The notes under the pieces were generated by a model. It was not told the origin of the DNA. It made no database searches and was given only the letters and a program-made list of their open reading frames with translations. The translations under genes and the position numbers were made by a program. A stretch of 64,000 bases of DNA from Mediterraneibacter gnavus ATCC 29149. GTDB taxonomy: Bacteria > Bacillota > Clostridia > Lachnospirales > Lachnospiraceae. Shown here in pieces: positions 21,482 to 31,115 of the stretch. The stretch spans positions 372,001 through 436,000 of the forward strand of contig NZ_CP043051.1 in assembly GCF_008121495.1 (NCBI RefSeq), given 5' to 3'. Numbering within the stretch: position 1 is the stretch's first letter; the number at the start of each line of letters is the position of its first letter.

Positions 21482-21997
21482 CGGCTCATCTGCAAGGATC
21501 AGCTTGGGCTGCGTGATCAGCGCTCTTGCCACTGCCGCCCTTTGTTTCTGACCGCCGGATACTTCATATGGAAACTTCTTCAAAAGTTGAGTGATTCCAA
21601 GCTGCTGTGCAATTGGTTTGAGTTTCTGACTCATCTCCGGATACTTTTTGCCGGAAAGTACCATCGGAAGATAGATATTGTCCTCCAGAGAAAATGTATC
21701 CAGAAGATTGAAATCCTGAAATACAAATCCCAGATTCTGCCGGCGAAATGCTGCCATTTCTTTATTGCGGATCTCTCCCAGATCTCTTCCTTTCAGGTAC
21801 ACCTTCCCGGATGTTGGTTTATCCAGCGCTGCCAGAATATTTAAAAGTGTTGTCTTTCCGGATCCGGACTCTCCCATGATCGCTACATATTCTTTCTCCT
21901 CCACCGAAAAGTTCACATTGGAAAGCGCCTGTACCTGATTTCCTCCAAATCGTGTGGTATATATTTTTTTCAGATTCTTTACTTCCAGTAATGTCAT
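21467..21997 (-). pseudogene. BceA-type ABC transporter ATPase, cut by the prophage
   Basis: The first 176 residues of a BceA/MacB-type ATPase: Walker A GESGSGKTT (near 41), Q-loop FVFQDFNLLD, signature VSGGQKQRAAVARAL, and Walker B LILADEP. Two residues after Walker B the phage begins, so D-loop and switch His are missing. Family members are about 230-255 aa and pair with a permease that expels or senses antimicrobial peptides. The rest of the gene should lie left of the prophage. Excision would restore it. Confidence 0.9.
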
Positions 21998-22042
21998 CGT
22001 CATTCCTTCCTTTCATTTCTCCCGTTTTCTTACTTCTCGTTT

Positions 22043-22071
22043 ATTATAACTGGAACACAGAAGCTTGTTCC
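22043..22071 (-). promoter_or_regulatory. Promoter and operator of the interrupted ABC transporter
   Basis: Minus strand TATAAT (22043-22048). Just upstream, over the spacer and -35 area, is an inverted repeat GGAACA-N8-TGTTCC (22052-22071), a likely regulator site. Confidence 0.5.
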
Positions 22072-22206
22072 ATTGATTCACATTACAAATCACAACTGTT
22101 GTCTTACGTTTTTGTAAGGTTTGGCTTTCCGGCAGATAAAACATTGCCACATCTCATCCGCAATGTTACAATTAGTATCAGTTTGAATACAAAGGAGTTT
22201 TCAGAT

Positions 22207-22728
22207 ATGAAACAAGAACGATGGAAATCTATTTTAAAACCTCTGACCATTCTTCCGGTCATTGTCATGCTCTGTACCATCTTTGGATTTTCCAATCAGA
22301 ACGGAACAACTTCCGGTGGATTGAGCCAAAAAGTAAGCAGGCAGATCGTCACTGTCTGTGATACCCTCTTTCATCAGGACTTGGCGGAAGAGACAATCGA
22401 ACATTATACCGAAAAAATCGAATATCCTCTGCGCAAAGCAGCCCACGCCACGGAATACCTGATCCTGACTCTGCTGGCTGCCCTGCCGCTTTATACCTAT
22501 GGTCTTCGTGGAAAAAAACTGCTTTTGGCTCTATTTTTATTCTGTGTCATCTGCGCATCCGGGGACGAATTCCACCAGTCCTTTATTCCCGGCAGGTCTC
22601 CCCAGATTACAGATGTATTTGTAGACAGCATCGGAATCCTGACAGGATGCGGCATCACATACCTTGTATTACGTAATCGCCCGTCCGATACGGCTTCTTC
22701 GAAGAAGCGTAATACACAGAAAGGATAG
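22207..22728 (+). CDS. VanZ-like membrane protein
   Basis: 173 aa from ATG 22207 (AAAGGAGTTTTCAGAT). Four predicted membrane spans and VanZ-family marks: FGFSNQNG after span 1, KAAHATEYLILTLL, and DEFHQSFIPGRSPQITDVFVDSIG. VanZ relatives are linked with low-level glycopeptide tolerance, but most are of unknown role. The 3' end overlaps the converging acyltransferase gene by 60 bp. Confidence 0.88.
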   Translation: MKQERWKSILKPLTILPVIVMLCTIFGFSNQNGTTSGGLSQKVSRQIVTVCDTLFHQDLAEETIEHYTEKIEYPLRKAAHATEYLILTLLAALPLYTYGLRGKKLLLALFLFCVICASGDEFHQSFIPGRSPQITDVFVDSIGILTGCGITYLVLRNRPSDTASSKKRNTQKG

Positions 22729-23679
22729 ACCTCCGATTCCGGCAATCAGGACCGGCACTGCAATCCACGCAGATACAGTAGCCGGTTCTGCATATTTTTT
22801 ATATCCATCCAGAAAAAGAATGTGGATCAGATAGATCCCAAACGAACATCCGCAACCGATATCAAGAAGTCTTCTTGTCCTTTCTTTCAGACGGATCTCA
22901 CAGTCCTGCCAGCGAATAAGAATCATAAAAAATGCAGCGCCTGCAAGTACGATGAGTGGACATCCGTATTCCAGAACCCGTTCATAATGCTCCCCTGACC
23001 GCTGTGTGATAAAGACTGTCAGAGCAAACACGCCGGTCATACAGCCGATAAAAATTGCAGCTGCCCATTTCTGACTGATTCGGATATATCTCCGGTACTT
23101 ATAAATAAAATACCCGATAAAAATATAAAGCATATACACCTTGTCTCCGATCAGCGGCAAATCATAATACGCTTCCCCATTTTGCAGGGAAACCACATAG
23201 TTAAAGACTACGGAAGCGCTGCAGACAACAAGCAGAGCTCTCTCCAGTTTTCCGCTCATTCCTTTGCACATGACCTGAAAAAACGGCAATACCATATAAA
23301 TTGGGATCATCGCATAAAGATACCACAAATGAGGTTCTGTCGGTACATACAGAATCTCTTTCAGATCATATTCTGTCTTCATAAAAGCACGATTCCAGAT
23401 ATAGTACACTACACTCCATACTACCAGTGCGATCAAAAAACGAAGCAGTCTCTCCCCGTGTTTTTTCAACGGTTCTTCTCTTCCCAGAAGCAATGCTCCG
23501 GAGATCATAAAAAAACAGGGAACACTTACTCTCGCCAGTGTATCCAGTAAAAGTGCAAACAAATACTCACTCTGTGTAATTTCTCCATATGCCCTACAAA
23601 AATAATTGGTCACATGGATCACAATCACAAAAATGCAGGAAATCATCCGTATGATCTCCAGATTATAATTTCGTCTCAT
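22669..23679 (-). CDS. Acyltransferase 3-family membrane protein
   Basis: 336 aa with about ten membrane spans. Starts MRRNYNLEIIRMISCIFVIV with the early ERxI-type signature followed by IHVTNYF, and has RVSVPCFFMISGALLL, both typical of the family. Such proteins move acetyl or succinyl groups onto surface sugars. Abuts dinB (one base apart), probably one transcript. Confidence 0.85.
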   Translation of the reverse strand: MRRNYNLEIIRMISCIFVIVIHVTNYFCRAYGEITQSEYLFALLLDTLARVSVPCFFMISGALLLGREEPLKKHGERLLRFLIALVVWSVVYYIWNRAFMKTEYDLKEILYVPTEPHLWYLYAMIPIYMVLPFFQVMCKGMSGKLERALLVVCSASVVFNYVVSLQNGEAYYDLPLIGDKVYMLYIFIGYFIYKYRRYIRISQKWAAAIFIGCMTGVFALTVFITQRSGEHYERVLEYGCPLIVLAGAAFFMILIRWQDCEIRLKERTRRLLDIGCGCSFGIYLIHILFLDGYKKYAEPATVSAWIAVPVLIAGIGGLSFLCITLLRRSRIGRAIT

Positions 23680-24915
23680 TTATCTTCTCTTTTCGTCTTT
23701 CTCTTTTGTATCCGGTTCTTTTTTCATCAGACTTGCCTTAATGACAGTCCCTTTTCCAAAACGGGCATCCAGCTTCTCCATCGCATCTTTTAATTTCTGA
23801 TGCTTCTCATCCAAAGGCTTGGGGATCTCAATATCAAAAATAGATAGCTGCATAGGCTCTTTTTCATCCACCAGTTTTGCCGTCCGGATTCCAAGCAGGC
23901 GGACCGGTTCACCTGTCCATACTTCTTCAAACAGTTCACAGGCACTCTCGTAAAGAACATTCTGATCCGATGTCGGCCGCATCAGCTGTTTCTGATGCGA
24001 AATCTTTCGGAAATCATAATATTTGATTTCCATACTGACCATGGATGCTTTCTGACCGGCTTTTTTCAGCCTTTCACCAACACTCGCTGCCAGATGTGCA
24101 AAGACCGGACGGATTTCTTCCAGTGTTTCTGCATCCTTTGACAATGTCGTAGAATTTCCAACCCCTTTTGCTTCTGCCTGCTGTGACTGTACACTGGAAT
24201 GATCGATTCCGTTTGCAAACTCCCAGAGCATCTGTCCATGGCTCTTCAAATGCAGCGTGATCAGTCTGGGATCTGCCTGTGCCAGATCTCCAATCGTCAG
24301 AATTTCCAGCTTTTTCAGGATCTCCACACTGGAATGCCCTGCCATATACAGTTCTCCAATCGGAAGAGGCCACATTTTTACACGGATTTCTTCCGGAAAC
24401 AAGGTATGTACCTTGTCGGGCTTTTCAAAATCCGAAGCCATCTTTGCCAGCAGCTTATTCGAAGAAATTCCCACATTGACCGTAAAACCGAACTTCTCCC
24501 GAACTCCGTTCTTGATCAACATAGCCGCATCAACCGGGGAACAGAAACCTTCCATCGCCTGTGTCATATCCACATAGCACTCATCCACACTGACCTGTTC
24601 GATTTCTTTCGTAAATATCCGAAGATAGTCCATCAGCATCCGGCTTTTTTCCCGGTACATCTTATGATCCGGCGGTTCCATCACCAGATTCGGACACTTA
24701 CGAAAGGCATTCGCAACAGGTTCCCCTGTGCGGATGCCATATCTTTTTGCCGGAATTGACTTTGCGAGAACAACCCCATGACGGGATTTCTGATCTCCGC
24801 CGATGATCGACGGGATCATACGCAAATCTGTTCCGGCACCATTTTTTAATTGTTCGACTGCAGTCCAGCTTAAATAAGCCGAGTTGACATCTATATGGAA
24901 AATAACGGGTGTCAT
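23680..24915 (-). CDS. dinB: Y-family DNA polymerase IV
   Basis: Error-prone lesion-bypass polymerase, 411 aa. Shows [13 protein letters not shown] (metal-binding Asp), the [17 protein letters not shown] fingers region, [11 protein letters not shown] (SxDE catalytic acids, about 105), and helix-hairpin-helix [14 protein letters not shown]. Its start overlaps the clpB stop by four bases. A beta-clamp-binding-like QLSIFD lies near residue 360. Confidence 0.93.
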   Translation of the reverse strand: MTPVIFHIDVNSAYLSWTAVEQLKNGAGTDLRMIPSIIGGDQKSRHGVVLAKSIPAKRYGIRTGEPVANAFRKCPNLVMEPPDHKMYREKSRMLMDYLRIFTKEIEQVSVDECYVDMTQAMEGFCSPVDAAMLIKNGVREKFGFTVNVGISSNKLLAKMASDFEKPDKVHTLFPEEIRVKMWPLPIGELYMAGHSSVEILKKLEILTIGDLAQADPRLITLHLKSHGQMLWEFANGIDHSSVQSQQAEAKGVGNSTTLSKDAETLEEIRPVFAHLAASVGERLKKAGQKASMVSMEIKYYDFRKISHQKQLMRPTSDQNVLYESACELFEEVWTGEPVRLLGIRTAKLVDEKEPMQLSIFDIEIPKPLDEKHQKLKDAMEKLDARFGKGTVIKASLMKKEPDTKEKDEKRR

Positions 24916-27509
24916 GCGACGATCTGTCCTTTCACTTTTGCCTCTAATTTTCCGTCAACAACATCAATCTCAATCCGATCTCCTCTGCCCACATTTCCTG
25001 CAAGGATCAGTTTTGCTGCCAGCGTCTCCACATTCTTCTGGAGATATCTCTTCAGCGGTCTTGCTCCGTACATCGGATCATATCCGCCTTCCACTACGAA
25101 ATTCTTCGCAGCATCCGTCAGCTCAATGGAGAGTTCTTTGTCTGCCAGACGCTTGTTGACATCTTTTACTAACAAATCAATGATGGCATGAATATTGGAT
25201 TTCGTCAATGGTTTAAACATAATTATTTCATCCAGCCGGTTCAAAAATTCCGGTCTGAAATGTGCTCTTAAGTCATTCATGACCAGATTCTGATATGATT
25301 CTTCGATCGTGCCGTCTTCCCGGATTCCTTCCAGAAGATAATTCGCCCCGATATTGGAAGTCATGATCAGGATCGTATTCTTAAAGTCTACGGTTCTGCC
25401 CTGTGAATCCGTAATCCTTCCGTCATCCAGCACCTGAAGCAGGACATTGAATACATCCGGATGGGCTTTCTCGATCTCATCAAATAATACAACAGAATAC
25501 GGTTTTCTTCTGACTGCCTCTGTGAGCTGTCCGCCTTCGTCATATCCGACATATCCCGGAGGCGCTCCGATCAGTCTGGACACGGAATACTTCTCCATGT
25601 ATTCACTCATATCAATGCGGACCATGTTATTCTCATCGTCAAACAGACTCTGAGCAAGTGCCTTGGCAAGTTCTGTCTTTCCAACTCCGGTAGGTCCCAG
25701 GAATAAGAAAGAACCAATCGGTTTGGTCGGATCTTTGATTCCTGCTTTGGAACGGATAATCGCTTCTGTTACCAGCTCCACTCCTTCGTCCTGTCCGATG
25801 ACTCTTCGGTGCAGCTCGTCTCCCAGATGCAGCGTCTTGCTTCTCTCACTCTCGTTGAGTTTTGCCACCGGAATTCCTGTCCACCGGGAAATGATTCTTG
25901 CAATCTCCTCATCTGTCACAGCCTCATGCACCAGAGAAAGATCTTTTGCCTTTACCTTTTCTTCCTCTTCCTCCAGCTGTTTCTGCAGCTGCGGAAGTCT
26001 TCCGTACTGCAATTCCGCCGCTTTGTTCAGATCGTATTCCCGCTGCGCTTTCTGGATCTCTTTATTGACCTGCTCGATCTCTTCTCTGACCTTCTGTACC
26101 CGCTCTACAGATGTCTTTTCATTCTCCCACTGTACTTTCTTACCTGCATATTCTTCTTTTAGTCCTGCCAGCTCTTCCTGCAGATGTTCCAGACGCTCTC
26201 TGCTCAAACGGTCCTCTTCCTTTTTCAGTGCCTCTTCTTCAATCTCCAGCTGCATCACACGGCGTCTCAGCTCATCCAGCTCTGTCGGCATGGAATCCAG
26301 CTCTGTCTTGATCAGCGCACAGGCTTCATCCACCAGATCAATGGCCTTATCCGGCAGGAAACGGTCAGAAATATATCGATTCGACAAGGTTGCTGCTGCC
26401 ACAAGCGCACTGTCTGTGATCTTCACTCCGTGGAAGACTTCATAACGCTCTTTGAGTCCTCTTAAAATAGAAATCGCATCTTCCACACTCGGCTCTTCCA
26501 CCATGACCGGCTGGAAACGTCTCTCCAGAGCCGCATCTTTCTCAATATACTGACGATACTCATCCAGTGTCGTCGCACCGATACAGTGCAGCTCGCCTCT
26601 TGCCAGCATTGGCTTTAACATATTTCCCGCATCCATGGCACCATCTGTCTTACCTGCTCCCACAATGGTATGCAATTCATCAATAAACAGAATGATCTTG
26701 CCGTCACTGTTCTTCACTTCTTCCAGAACGGCTTTCAGACGCTCTTCAAATTCTCCTCTGTATTTTGCTCCTGCAACCAGAGCTCCCATATCCAATGCAA
26801 AAATCGTCTTATCTTTCAGTCCCTCAGGAACATCTCCGCTGACGATCCGCTGTGCCAGCCCTTCTACGGCTGCCGTTTTACCGACACCAGGCTCTCCGAT
26901 CAGGACCGGATTGTTCTTTGTCTTACGCGACAGGATCCGGATCACATTTCGAATCTCTTCGTCACGTCCAATGACCGGATCCAGCTTCTGATCTCTTGCC
27001 CGCTCCACCAGATCCTGTCCATATTTGTTTAACGTATCATACGTTGCTTCCGGATTGTCACTGGTCACTCTCTGGTTTCCACGCACAGTAGAAAGTGCAT
27101 GCAGAAAACCTTCCCGGCTGATTCCAAACTCACGAAATAACGGCTTTAAATCTCTGCTTGCATATTTCAGTAAAGAAAGGAAAATATGCTCTACAGACAC
27201 ATACTCATCGCCCATCTGCTTTGCTTCATCCTCTGCATGGATCAGTGCATTGTTCAGATCCTGACCGACAAACACCTGCCCGCCCTGTACTTTCGGACGC
27301 TTATTCAAAAGCTCTTCTACTCTGTTAATAAACAGAGGTCCCTGAATGCTCATCTTTTCCAACAATTTTAAGATCAGACTGTCATCCTGCGTAACCAGCG
27401 CATATAATAAATGCTCCTGCGCAAGCTCCTGATTGCCATAATCATACGCAATCTTTTCACAATTCTGCACTGCCTGCATTGAATTCTGTGTAAATTTATT
27501 TATATTCAT
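24912..27509 (-). CDS. clpB: ClpB disaggregase
   Basis: 865 aa, full length. N-domain (1-150), first AAA+ with [16 protein letters not shown] (about 205), a long coiled-coil middle domain (about 400-530), second AAA+ with [14 protein letters not shown] (about 604) and [12 protein letters not shown]. Works with DnaK to rescue aggregated proteins. ATG 27509 follows GAGGAGGAGTTGCT. A CIRCE-like operator overlaps its promoter, implying HrcA control. Confidence 0.97.
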   Translation of the reverse strand: MNINKFTQNSMQAVQNCEKIAYDYGNQELAQEHLLYALVTQDDSLILKLLEKMSIQGPLFINRVEELLNKRPKVQGGQVFVGQDLNNALIHAEDEAKQMGDEYVSVEHIFLSLLKYASRDLKPLFREFGISREGFLHALSTVRGNQRVTSDNPEATYDTLNKYGQDLVERARDQKLDPVIGRDEEIRNVIRILSRKTKNNPVLIGEPGVGKTAAVEGLAQRIVSGDVPEGLKDKTIFALDMGALVAGAKYRGEFEERLKAVLEEVKNSDGKIILFIDELHTIVGAGKTDGAMDAGNMLKPMLARGELHCIGATTLDEYRQYIEKDAALERRFQPVMVEEPSVEDAISILRGLKERYEVFHGVKITDSALVAAATLSNRYISDRFLPDKAIDLVDEACALIKTELDSMPTELDELRRRVMQLEIEEEALKKEEDRLSRERLEHLQEELAGLKEEYAGKKVQWENEKTSVERVQKVREEIEQVNKEIQKAQREYDLNKAAELQYGRLPQLQKQLEEEEEKVKAKDLSLVHEAVTDEEIARIISRWTGIPVAKLNESERSKTLHLGDELHRRVIGQDEGVELVTEAIIRSKAGIKDPTKPIGSFLFLGPTGVGKTELAKALAQSLFDDENNMVRIDMSEYMEKYSVSRLIGAPPGYVGYDEGGQLTEAVRRKPYSVVLFDEIEKAHPDVFNVLLQVLDDGRITDSQGRTVDFKNTILIMTSNIGANYLLEGIREDGTIEESYQNLVMNDLRAHFRPEFLNRLDEIIMFKPLTKSNIHAIIDLLVKDVNKRLADKELSIELTDAAKNFVVEGGYDPMYGARPLKRYLQKNVETLAAKLILAGNVGRGDRIEIDVVDGKLEAKVKGQIVA

Positions 27510-27549
27510 AGCAACTCCTCCTCACTACTTGTTTCATTGTTCTACACGT

Positions 27550-27578
27550 AATATAGCATTCATTATTAGCCACGTCAA
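27550..27578 (-). promoter_or_regulatory. clpB promoter
   Basis: Minus strand TTGACG (27573-27578), 17-bp spacer, TATATT (27550-27555). The -35 lies inside the CIRCE element. Confidence 0.75.
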
Positions 27579-27592
27579 GAGAAGAGTGCTAA
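27566..27592. promoter_or_regulatory. CIRCE operator (degenerate left arm) at clpB
   Basis: TTAGCCACG-N9-GAGTGCTAA: the right arm is perfect CIRCE, the left arm differs at the last four bases from TTAGCACTC. Spacing of nine fits exactly. Expected to bind HrcA with reduced affinity. Confidence 0.8.
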
Positions 27593-27729
27593 TTCTTTTC
27601 TAAAAAATTTATAAACACTAATCCCTGATCCGGATCATTATCTGCGTCACATAATAGTGTTCTTTTATTTACTTCATGTAATTTTGCAAACTGAGCTGTT
27701 GTCATCCTCATACTATCTTTTTTCATCAT
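27589..27729 (-). pseudogene. Truncated MerR-family regulator remnant
   Basis: 46 codons: MMKKDSMRMTTAQFAKLHEV followed by NKRTL, the start of a MerR HTH, then directly DADNDPDQGLVFINFLEKN. The second helix pair and effector domain expected after KRTL are missing, so an internal deletion is likely. Its stop overlaps the clpB CIRCE. Confidence 0.6.
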
Positions 27730-27747
27730 TTTTTCTTCTTTCTCTTG

Positions 27748-27775
27748 ACTTTACACTAACTGTATACTTTATCCT
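27748..27775. promoter_or_regulatory. MerR-type operator/promoter relic
   Basis: ACTTTACACTAACTGTATACT is a dyad between the MerR remnant and the decayed plus-strand frame (arms matching at six of eight positions). On plus TTGACT begins it, and on minus TTGACA lies beyond it. MerR proteins bind such dyads in long-spacer promoters. Confidence 0.45.
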
Positions 27776-27815
27776 GTCCATTGTCAAAACATTTTACAGG
27801 AGAAAACCTGGCATT

Positions 27816-28168
27816 ATGATGACTTTTGCAGCACAAAAACCTCCAGAAAGCTGGCAAAGATTTTCCTGTGCAGCTGCCTTACAAATCAGACCTTTTCCAG
27901 AGTTGCCCTCTTAAACCAAAAACCGGTCGGTATTATTTTAGGGAAAAGCTGTGCTGTCCACAAATGTCCGCTCCCTCTCCGGATCAGACAGATTTCATCC
28001 ATCACCTCATTGCTGCTTTCCGGGGAAGGTCGTAAAACAGCAAAAATTTTTCAGGACGTCGATGGCATAGACAAAGAACTTTTAAAAGAATGCGGCACTT
28101 CCTATCCTGCCCTTATGATCTATTTTAATTTACGTAAAATCGTAAACAAACAGATACTTGCACCTTTT
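27816..28168 (+). pseudogene. Decayed gene remnant
   Basis: Three short overlapping frames on plus (about 27816-27914, 27826-28035, 28010-28252) follow one another in different phases, as in a frame-shifted gene. The last reads EGRKTAKIFQDVDGIDKELL. Original function not recognised. Its position, divergent from the MerR remnant, suggests a former MerR target gene. Confidence 0.35.
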
Positions 28169-28591
28169 CTATCTGCTTACTTTTCTTTCCTGCTGAAAAT
28201 AATGAACTCCAAACAGAACTCCTGCCAGAAACAGTGCCATTCCCAATCCTGAATAAAACACAGCGATGAACACATCCGGTGCAAAATGGGAGGCTCGAAG
28301 ACCAATTCCAAAAGTCATCATAAATGCCATGATCAAAAATGACTTCTTATCAAAAAAATGCCAGAAAAACTGAAGCTCATCTTCGTAGTTTTGAATTCTG
28401 TCGGTATGTCTGATCACCAGTTTATAAAATACCATCGACCAGAATACAGCAAAAACCAGCGCTGAGAGCAAAATATTCACAACTGTCACATGCCCCGTAT
28501 AGCTGAGTATTCCAATTCGAATAATATTGAACCCCGCAATCAGCCAGACAATGCTGGCCAGTAGCAGTAATGTTCTTTTTTTTACTTTCAT
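28169..28591 (-). CDS. Four-span membrane protein under TetR control
   Basis: 140 aa from ATG 28591 (AGAGGAGAACAAA). Four hydrophobic segments (about 9-28, 34-55, 83-100, 108-128). It follows the TetR gene, with a perfect operator in between. No family recognised with confidence. Confidence 0.75.
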   Translation of the reverse strand: MKVKKRTLLLLASIVWLIAGFNIIRIGILSYTGHVTVVNILLSALVFAVFWSMVFYKLVIRHTDRIQNYEDELQFFWHFFDKKSFLIMAFMMTFGIGLRASHFAPDVFIAVFYSGLGMALFLAGVLFGVHYFQQERKVSR

Positions 28592-28606
28592 TTTGTTCTC
28601 CTCTCT

Positions 28607-28627
28607 AATATGAACATTGTTCATATT
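28607..28627. promoter_or_regulatory. TetR operator 1
   Basis: AATATGAAC-ATT-GTTCATATT, a perfect 9-bp-arm dyad, located between the TetR stop and the membrane-protein start. The core TGAAC-N3-GTTCA recurs at 29236. Confidence 0.8.
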
Positions 28628-28649
28628 TATGTTTAAAATTTCCCACTTT

Positions 28650-29213
28650 TTAAAAGTGGGATTCATAGATACTGTGTGCGATCATCGTTAAAAGTGGTTC
28701 GCAGCTTTTCTGCTTTTCCAGAAGAATGGACATCAGAAGTGTAAACACATACTCCACAAAAATTTCCGGAGTCAGCTCATTTTCAAATGCATTCTCACGC
28801 ACATTCTGGTCCTCTGTCAATATCTGAACCAGATTTTTCTTCAAATGCATCAGGGAAATCTCCATCATTTTCCTTCCCTCATTTTTATCTTTTGCTGCAA
28901 AACTCATGGAATGCAGATTAAAAAACTCCGGATACTTCTGACTGCTTTTATACACCGTATCAAACAACCAGGCAATACATGCTGTAAAGCTTTCAAATAC
29001 AAGTACCTGTCCATTCATATGAAAGATATCCATCCATACACTTTCAATCGTCGCAAGTAAAAGTTCCGATTTGGATGGAAAATAATTATACACGGATCCT
29101 AATGCAATGTTGCACCGGGAAGCCACAAGCCTCATGTTTACGGACGAAAGCCCTTCTTCTGCCACAATCTCTCTGCACACTGCAAGTATTTCCTCTCTTG
29201 ATGTAACTGCCAT
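28650..29213 (-). CDS. TetR-family regulator
   Basis: 187 aa from ATG 29213; starts at TTG 29219 or ATG 29249 are possible. HTH: EIVAEEGLSSVNMRLVASRC and IALGSVYNYFPSKSELL. The C-terminal ligand domain is about 60-187. It likely represses itself and the membrane gene through two TGAAC-N3-GTTCA sites. Confidence 0.88.
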   Translation of the reverse strand: MAVTSREEILAVCREIVAEEGLSSVNMRLVASRCNIALGSVYNYFPSKSELLLATIESVWMDIFHMNGQVLVFESFTACIAWLFDTVYKSSQKYPEFFNLHSMSFAAKDKNEGRKMMEISLMHLKKNLVQILTEDQNVRENAFENELTPEIFVEYVFTLLMSILLEKQKSCEPLLTMIAHSIYESHF

Positions 29214-29235
29214 ATTCAAATCTGCACCTCCATTC

Positions 29236-29277
29236 TGAACAACGTTCATTATAGAATTTCCCAGCTTTGATTGTCAA
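29236..29277 (-). promoter_or_regulatory. Autoregulated tetR promoter with operator 2
   Basis: Minus strand TTGACA (29272-29277), 18-bp spacer, TATAAT (29248-29253). Directly downstream is TGAAC-AAC-GTTCA (29236-29248), the same core as operator 1. Confidence 0.8.
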
Positions 29278-29376
29278 GTTACTTTTCTGATTTTTTTCCA
29301 TTTCTGCCTTTTCTTTCTTCCTCTCAGGAATTATAATAAACACAGATCATTATAACAAAACAGGAGAGATTTATTT

Positions 29377-30606
29377 ATGAGAGCTTATGAACGACTTTTA
29401 AAATACGTAACTGTACGCACCCCAAGTGATGAGACAAGCACTACCGTACCGTCTTCTGCCTGCCAGTTTGACCTGGCACAGGATCTGATCCGGGAGTTCA
29501 TCAATTTGGGACTACCAAAGGCACGGACGGATGAAAAATGCTATGTCTACGCACAGATTCCTGCCACGCCGGGATATGAAAATTGTCCGAAGATCGGATT
29601 TATTGCACATCTGGATACTGTTTCTGACTTCTGTGACAAGAAGATCGTTCCGGTTGTAACTGAAAACTATGACGGACGCGACCTTCCTCTTGGCGGTTCT
29701 GACGGACGGGTTCTTTCTGTCTCCATGTTCCCGCATTTAAAGGATCTCAAAGGTCGTACTTTGATCACCAGCAACGGAGATACCATCCTCGGTGCAGACG
29801 ACAAGGCCGGAGTTGCAGAGATCATGACCATGGCAGAACGGGTTTTGACTGAAAATATCCCACATGGTCAGATTTCGATCGGATTTACTCCGGATGAGGA
29901 AGTTGGCAGAGGAGCGGATCATTTTGATGTCGAAAAATTTGATGCGGATTTTGCCTACACCATGGACGGAGACACCGAAGGTGAGATTCAGTATGAGAAC
30001 TTCAATGCCGCAGATGCGATCTTTGAGATCAAAGGCGTGAATGTACACCCGGGATCTGCAAAAGATGTGATGGTCAATGCCGCCCTGGTGGCAATGGAGA
30101 TCAACGCTGCCCTCCCTGAGGGAGAAACTCCAGCGGATACCGAGGACTATGAGGGATTCTATCATCTTGTAAGCATGTCCGGCGATGTAGCCTGCGCAAA
30201 ACTGCATTACATTGTCCGAGATCACGATACCGACAAGTTTGCCGCACGTCTGGAAACCTTAAAAGAAATTTCCAAACAGATGAATCTGAAATGGGGATTG
30301 GGCACCGTAAAACTGACCATTGATGAACAGTACCGCAATATGGCAGAGATCATAAAAGATGGAAACATGCATCTGATCGAAAATGCGAAAAAAGCCTGCC
30401 TTGCAGCAGATGTCACACCTCTGATCCTTCCGATCCGCGGCGGTACAGATGGCGCTCGCTTAAGCTTTATGGGGCTGCCTTGTCCAAACCTTGGAACCGG
30501 TGGACATGGATATCACGGACCATTTGAGCACATTACCGCTGAGGGCATGGATAAATCCGTAGAGGTGATGATCGAACTGGTCAAACTGTATGCGGAAATG
30601 AAATGA
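29377..30606 (+). CDS. pepT: Peptidase T (tripeptidase)
   Basis: M20B zinc aminopeptidase cleaving N-terminal residues of tripeptides, 409 aa. IGFIAHLDTVSDF (first metal ligand, about 79), GADDKAGVAEIM (shared Asp), PDEEVGRGADHF (catalytic Glu), YTMDGDTEGEI, and GGTDGARLSFMGLPCPNLGTGG near the C-terminus. ATG 29377 has CAGGAGAGATTTATTT. Confidence 0.95.
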   Translation: MRAYERLLKYVTVRTPSDETSTTVPSSACQFDLAQDLIREFINLGLPKARTDEKCYVYAQIPATPGYENCPKIGFIAHLDTVSDFCDKKIVPVVTENYDGRDLPLGGSDGRVLSVSMFPHLKDLKGRTLITSNGDTILGADDKAGVAEIMTMAERVLTENIPHGQISIGFTPDEEVGRGADHFDVEKFDADFAYTMDGDTEGEIQYENFNAADAIFEIKGVNVHPGSAKDVMVNAALVAMEINAALPEGETPADTEDYEGFYHLVSMSGDVACAKLHYIVRDHDTDKFAARLETLKEISKQMNLKWGLGTVKLTIDEQYRNMAEIIKDGNMHLIENAKKACLAADVTPLILPIRGGTDGARLSFMGLPCPNLGTGGHGYHGPFEHITAEGMDKSVEVMIELVKLYAEMK

Positions 30607-30629
30607 TAAAAAAGAATATCCAGACAAAA

Positions 30630-30665
30630 GGCACAGACGGGATGTTTCCCGCTGTGCCACTTTTT
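30630..30665 (+). terminator. Bidirectional terminator pepT / hemerythrin
   Basis: GGCACAG and CTGTGCC enclose a second CGGG/CCCG stem; T-rich tracts follow on both strands (ACTTTTT on plus, TTTTG on minus). Serves the two converging genes. Confidence 0.8.
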
Positions 30666-30681
30666 ATCCGCAATCTTTTTC

Positions 30682-31104
30682 TTACAATCTCTCACCGTTT
30701 TCATGCATAAATTTGTATTCTGCAACAGAACGGTCAAATGTCTTAATGTGGTTGTACAGCCATTCCACCACATTTTTATTCACTGCTTCTACAAATGCAG
30801 CAGACGGCCCTTCTTCCTCTTCCAGCATATTGTAGAGATCTCTTACGACCTGTCTTAATTTTTCATGCTCTTCTTTGTGCTTTTCCACACCCGGATATGT
30901 AATCTCTTCCTGCAGTTTTTCTTCTTCTCCAAAATGGAATTCTGTGTAATCTGCGAGATAATCCAGTGTTTTTACAGACACCACCTTATCTTTACTTGTC
31001 TCACAGCTGTCCAGTAATTTGTTAATCTTATCAATCAGTTCCTTGTGCTGGGAATCAATCATTTCGTTTCCTGTTACCAGACTTTCATCAAATTCTGCTC
31101 TCAT
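30682..31104 (-). CDS. Bacteriohemerythrin
   Basis: 140 aa, single hemerythrin domain with its iron ligands in SQHKEL (about 18-23), TEFHFGEEE (about 54-62), YPGVEKHKEEH (about 70-80) and WLYNHIKTFD (about 114-123). Binds oxygen at a di-iron site, probably for oxygen sensing or protection in an anaerobe. ATG 31104 has AGGAGGTAGCACA. Confidence 0.93.
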   Translation of the reverse strand: MRAEFDESLVTGNEMIDSQHKELIDKINKLLDSCETSKDKVVSVKTLDYLADYTEFHFGEEEKLQEEITYPGVEKHKEEHEKLRQVVRDLYNMLEEEEGPSAAFVEAVNKNVVEWLYNHIKTFDRSVAEYKFMHENGERL

Positions 31105-31115
31105 TGTGCTACCTC

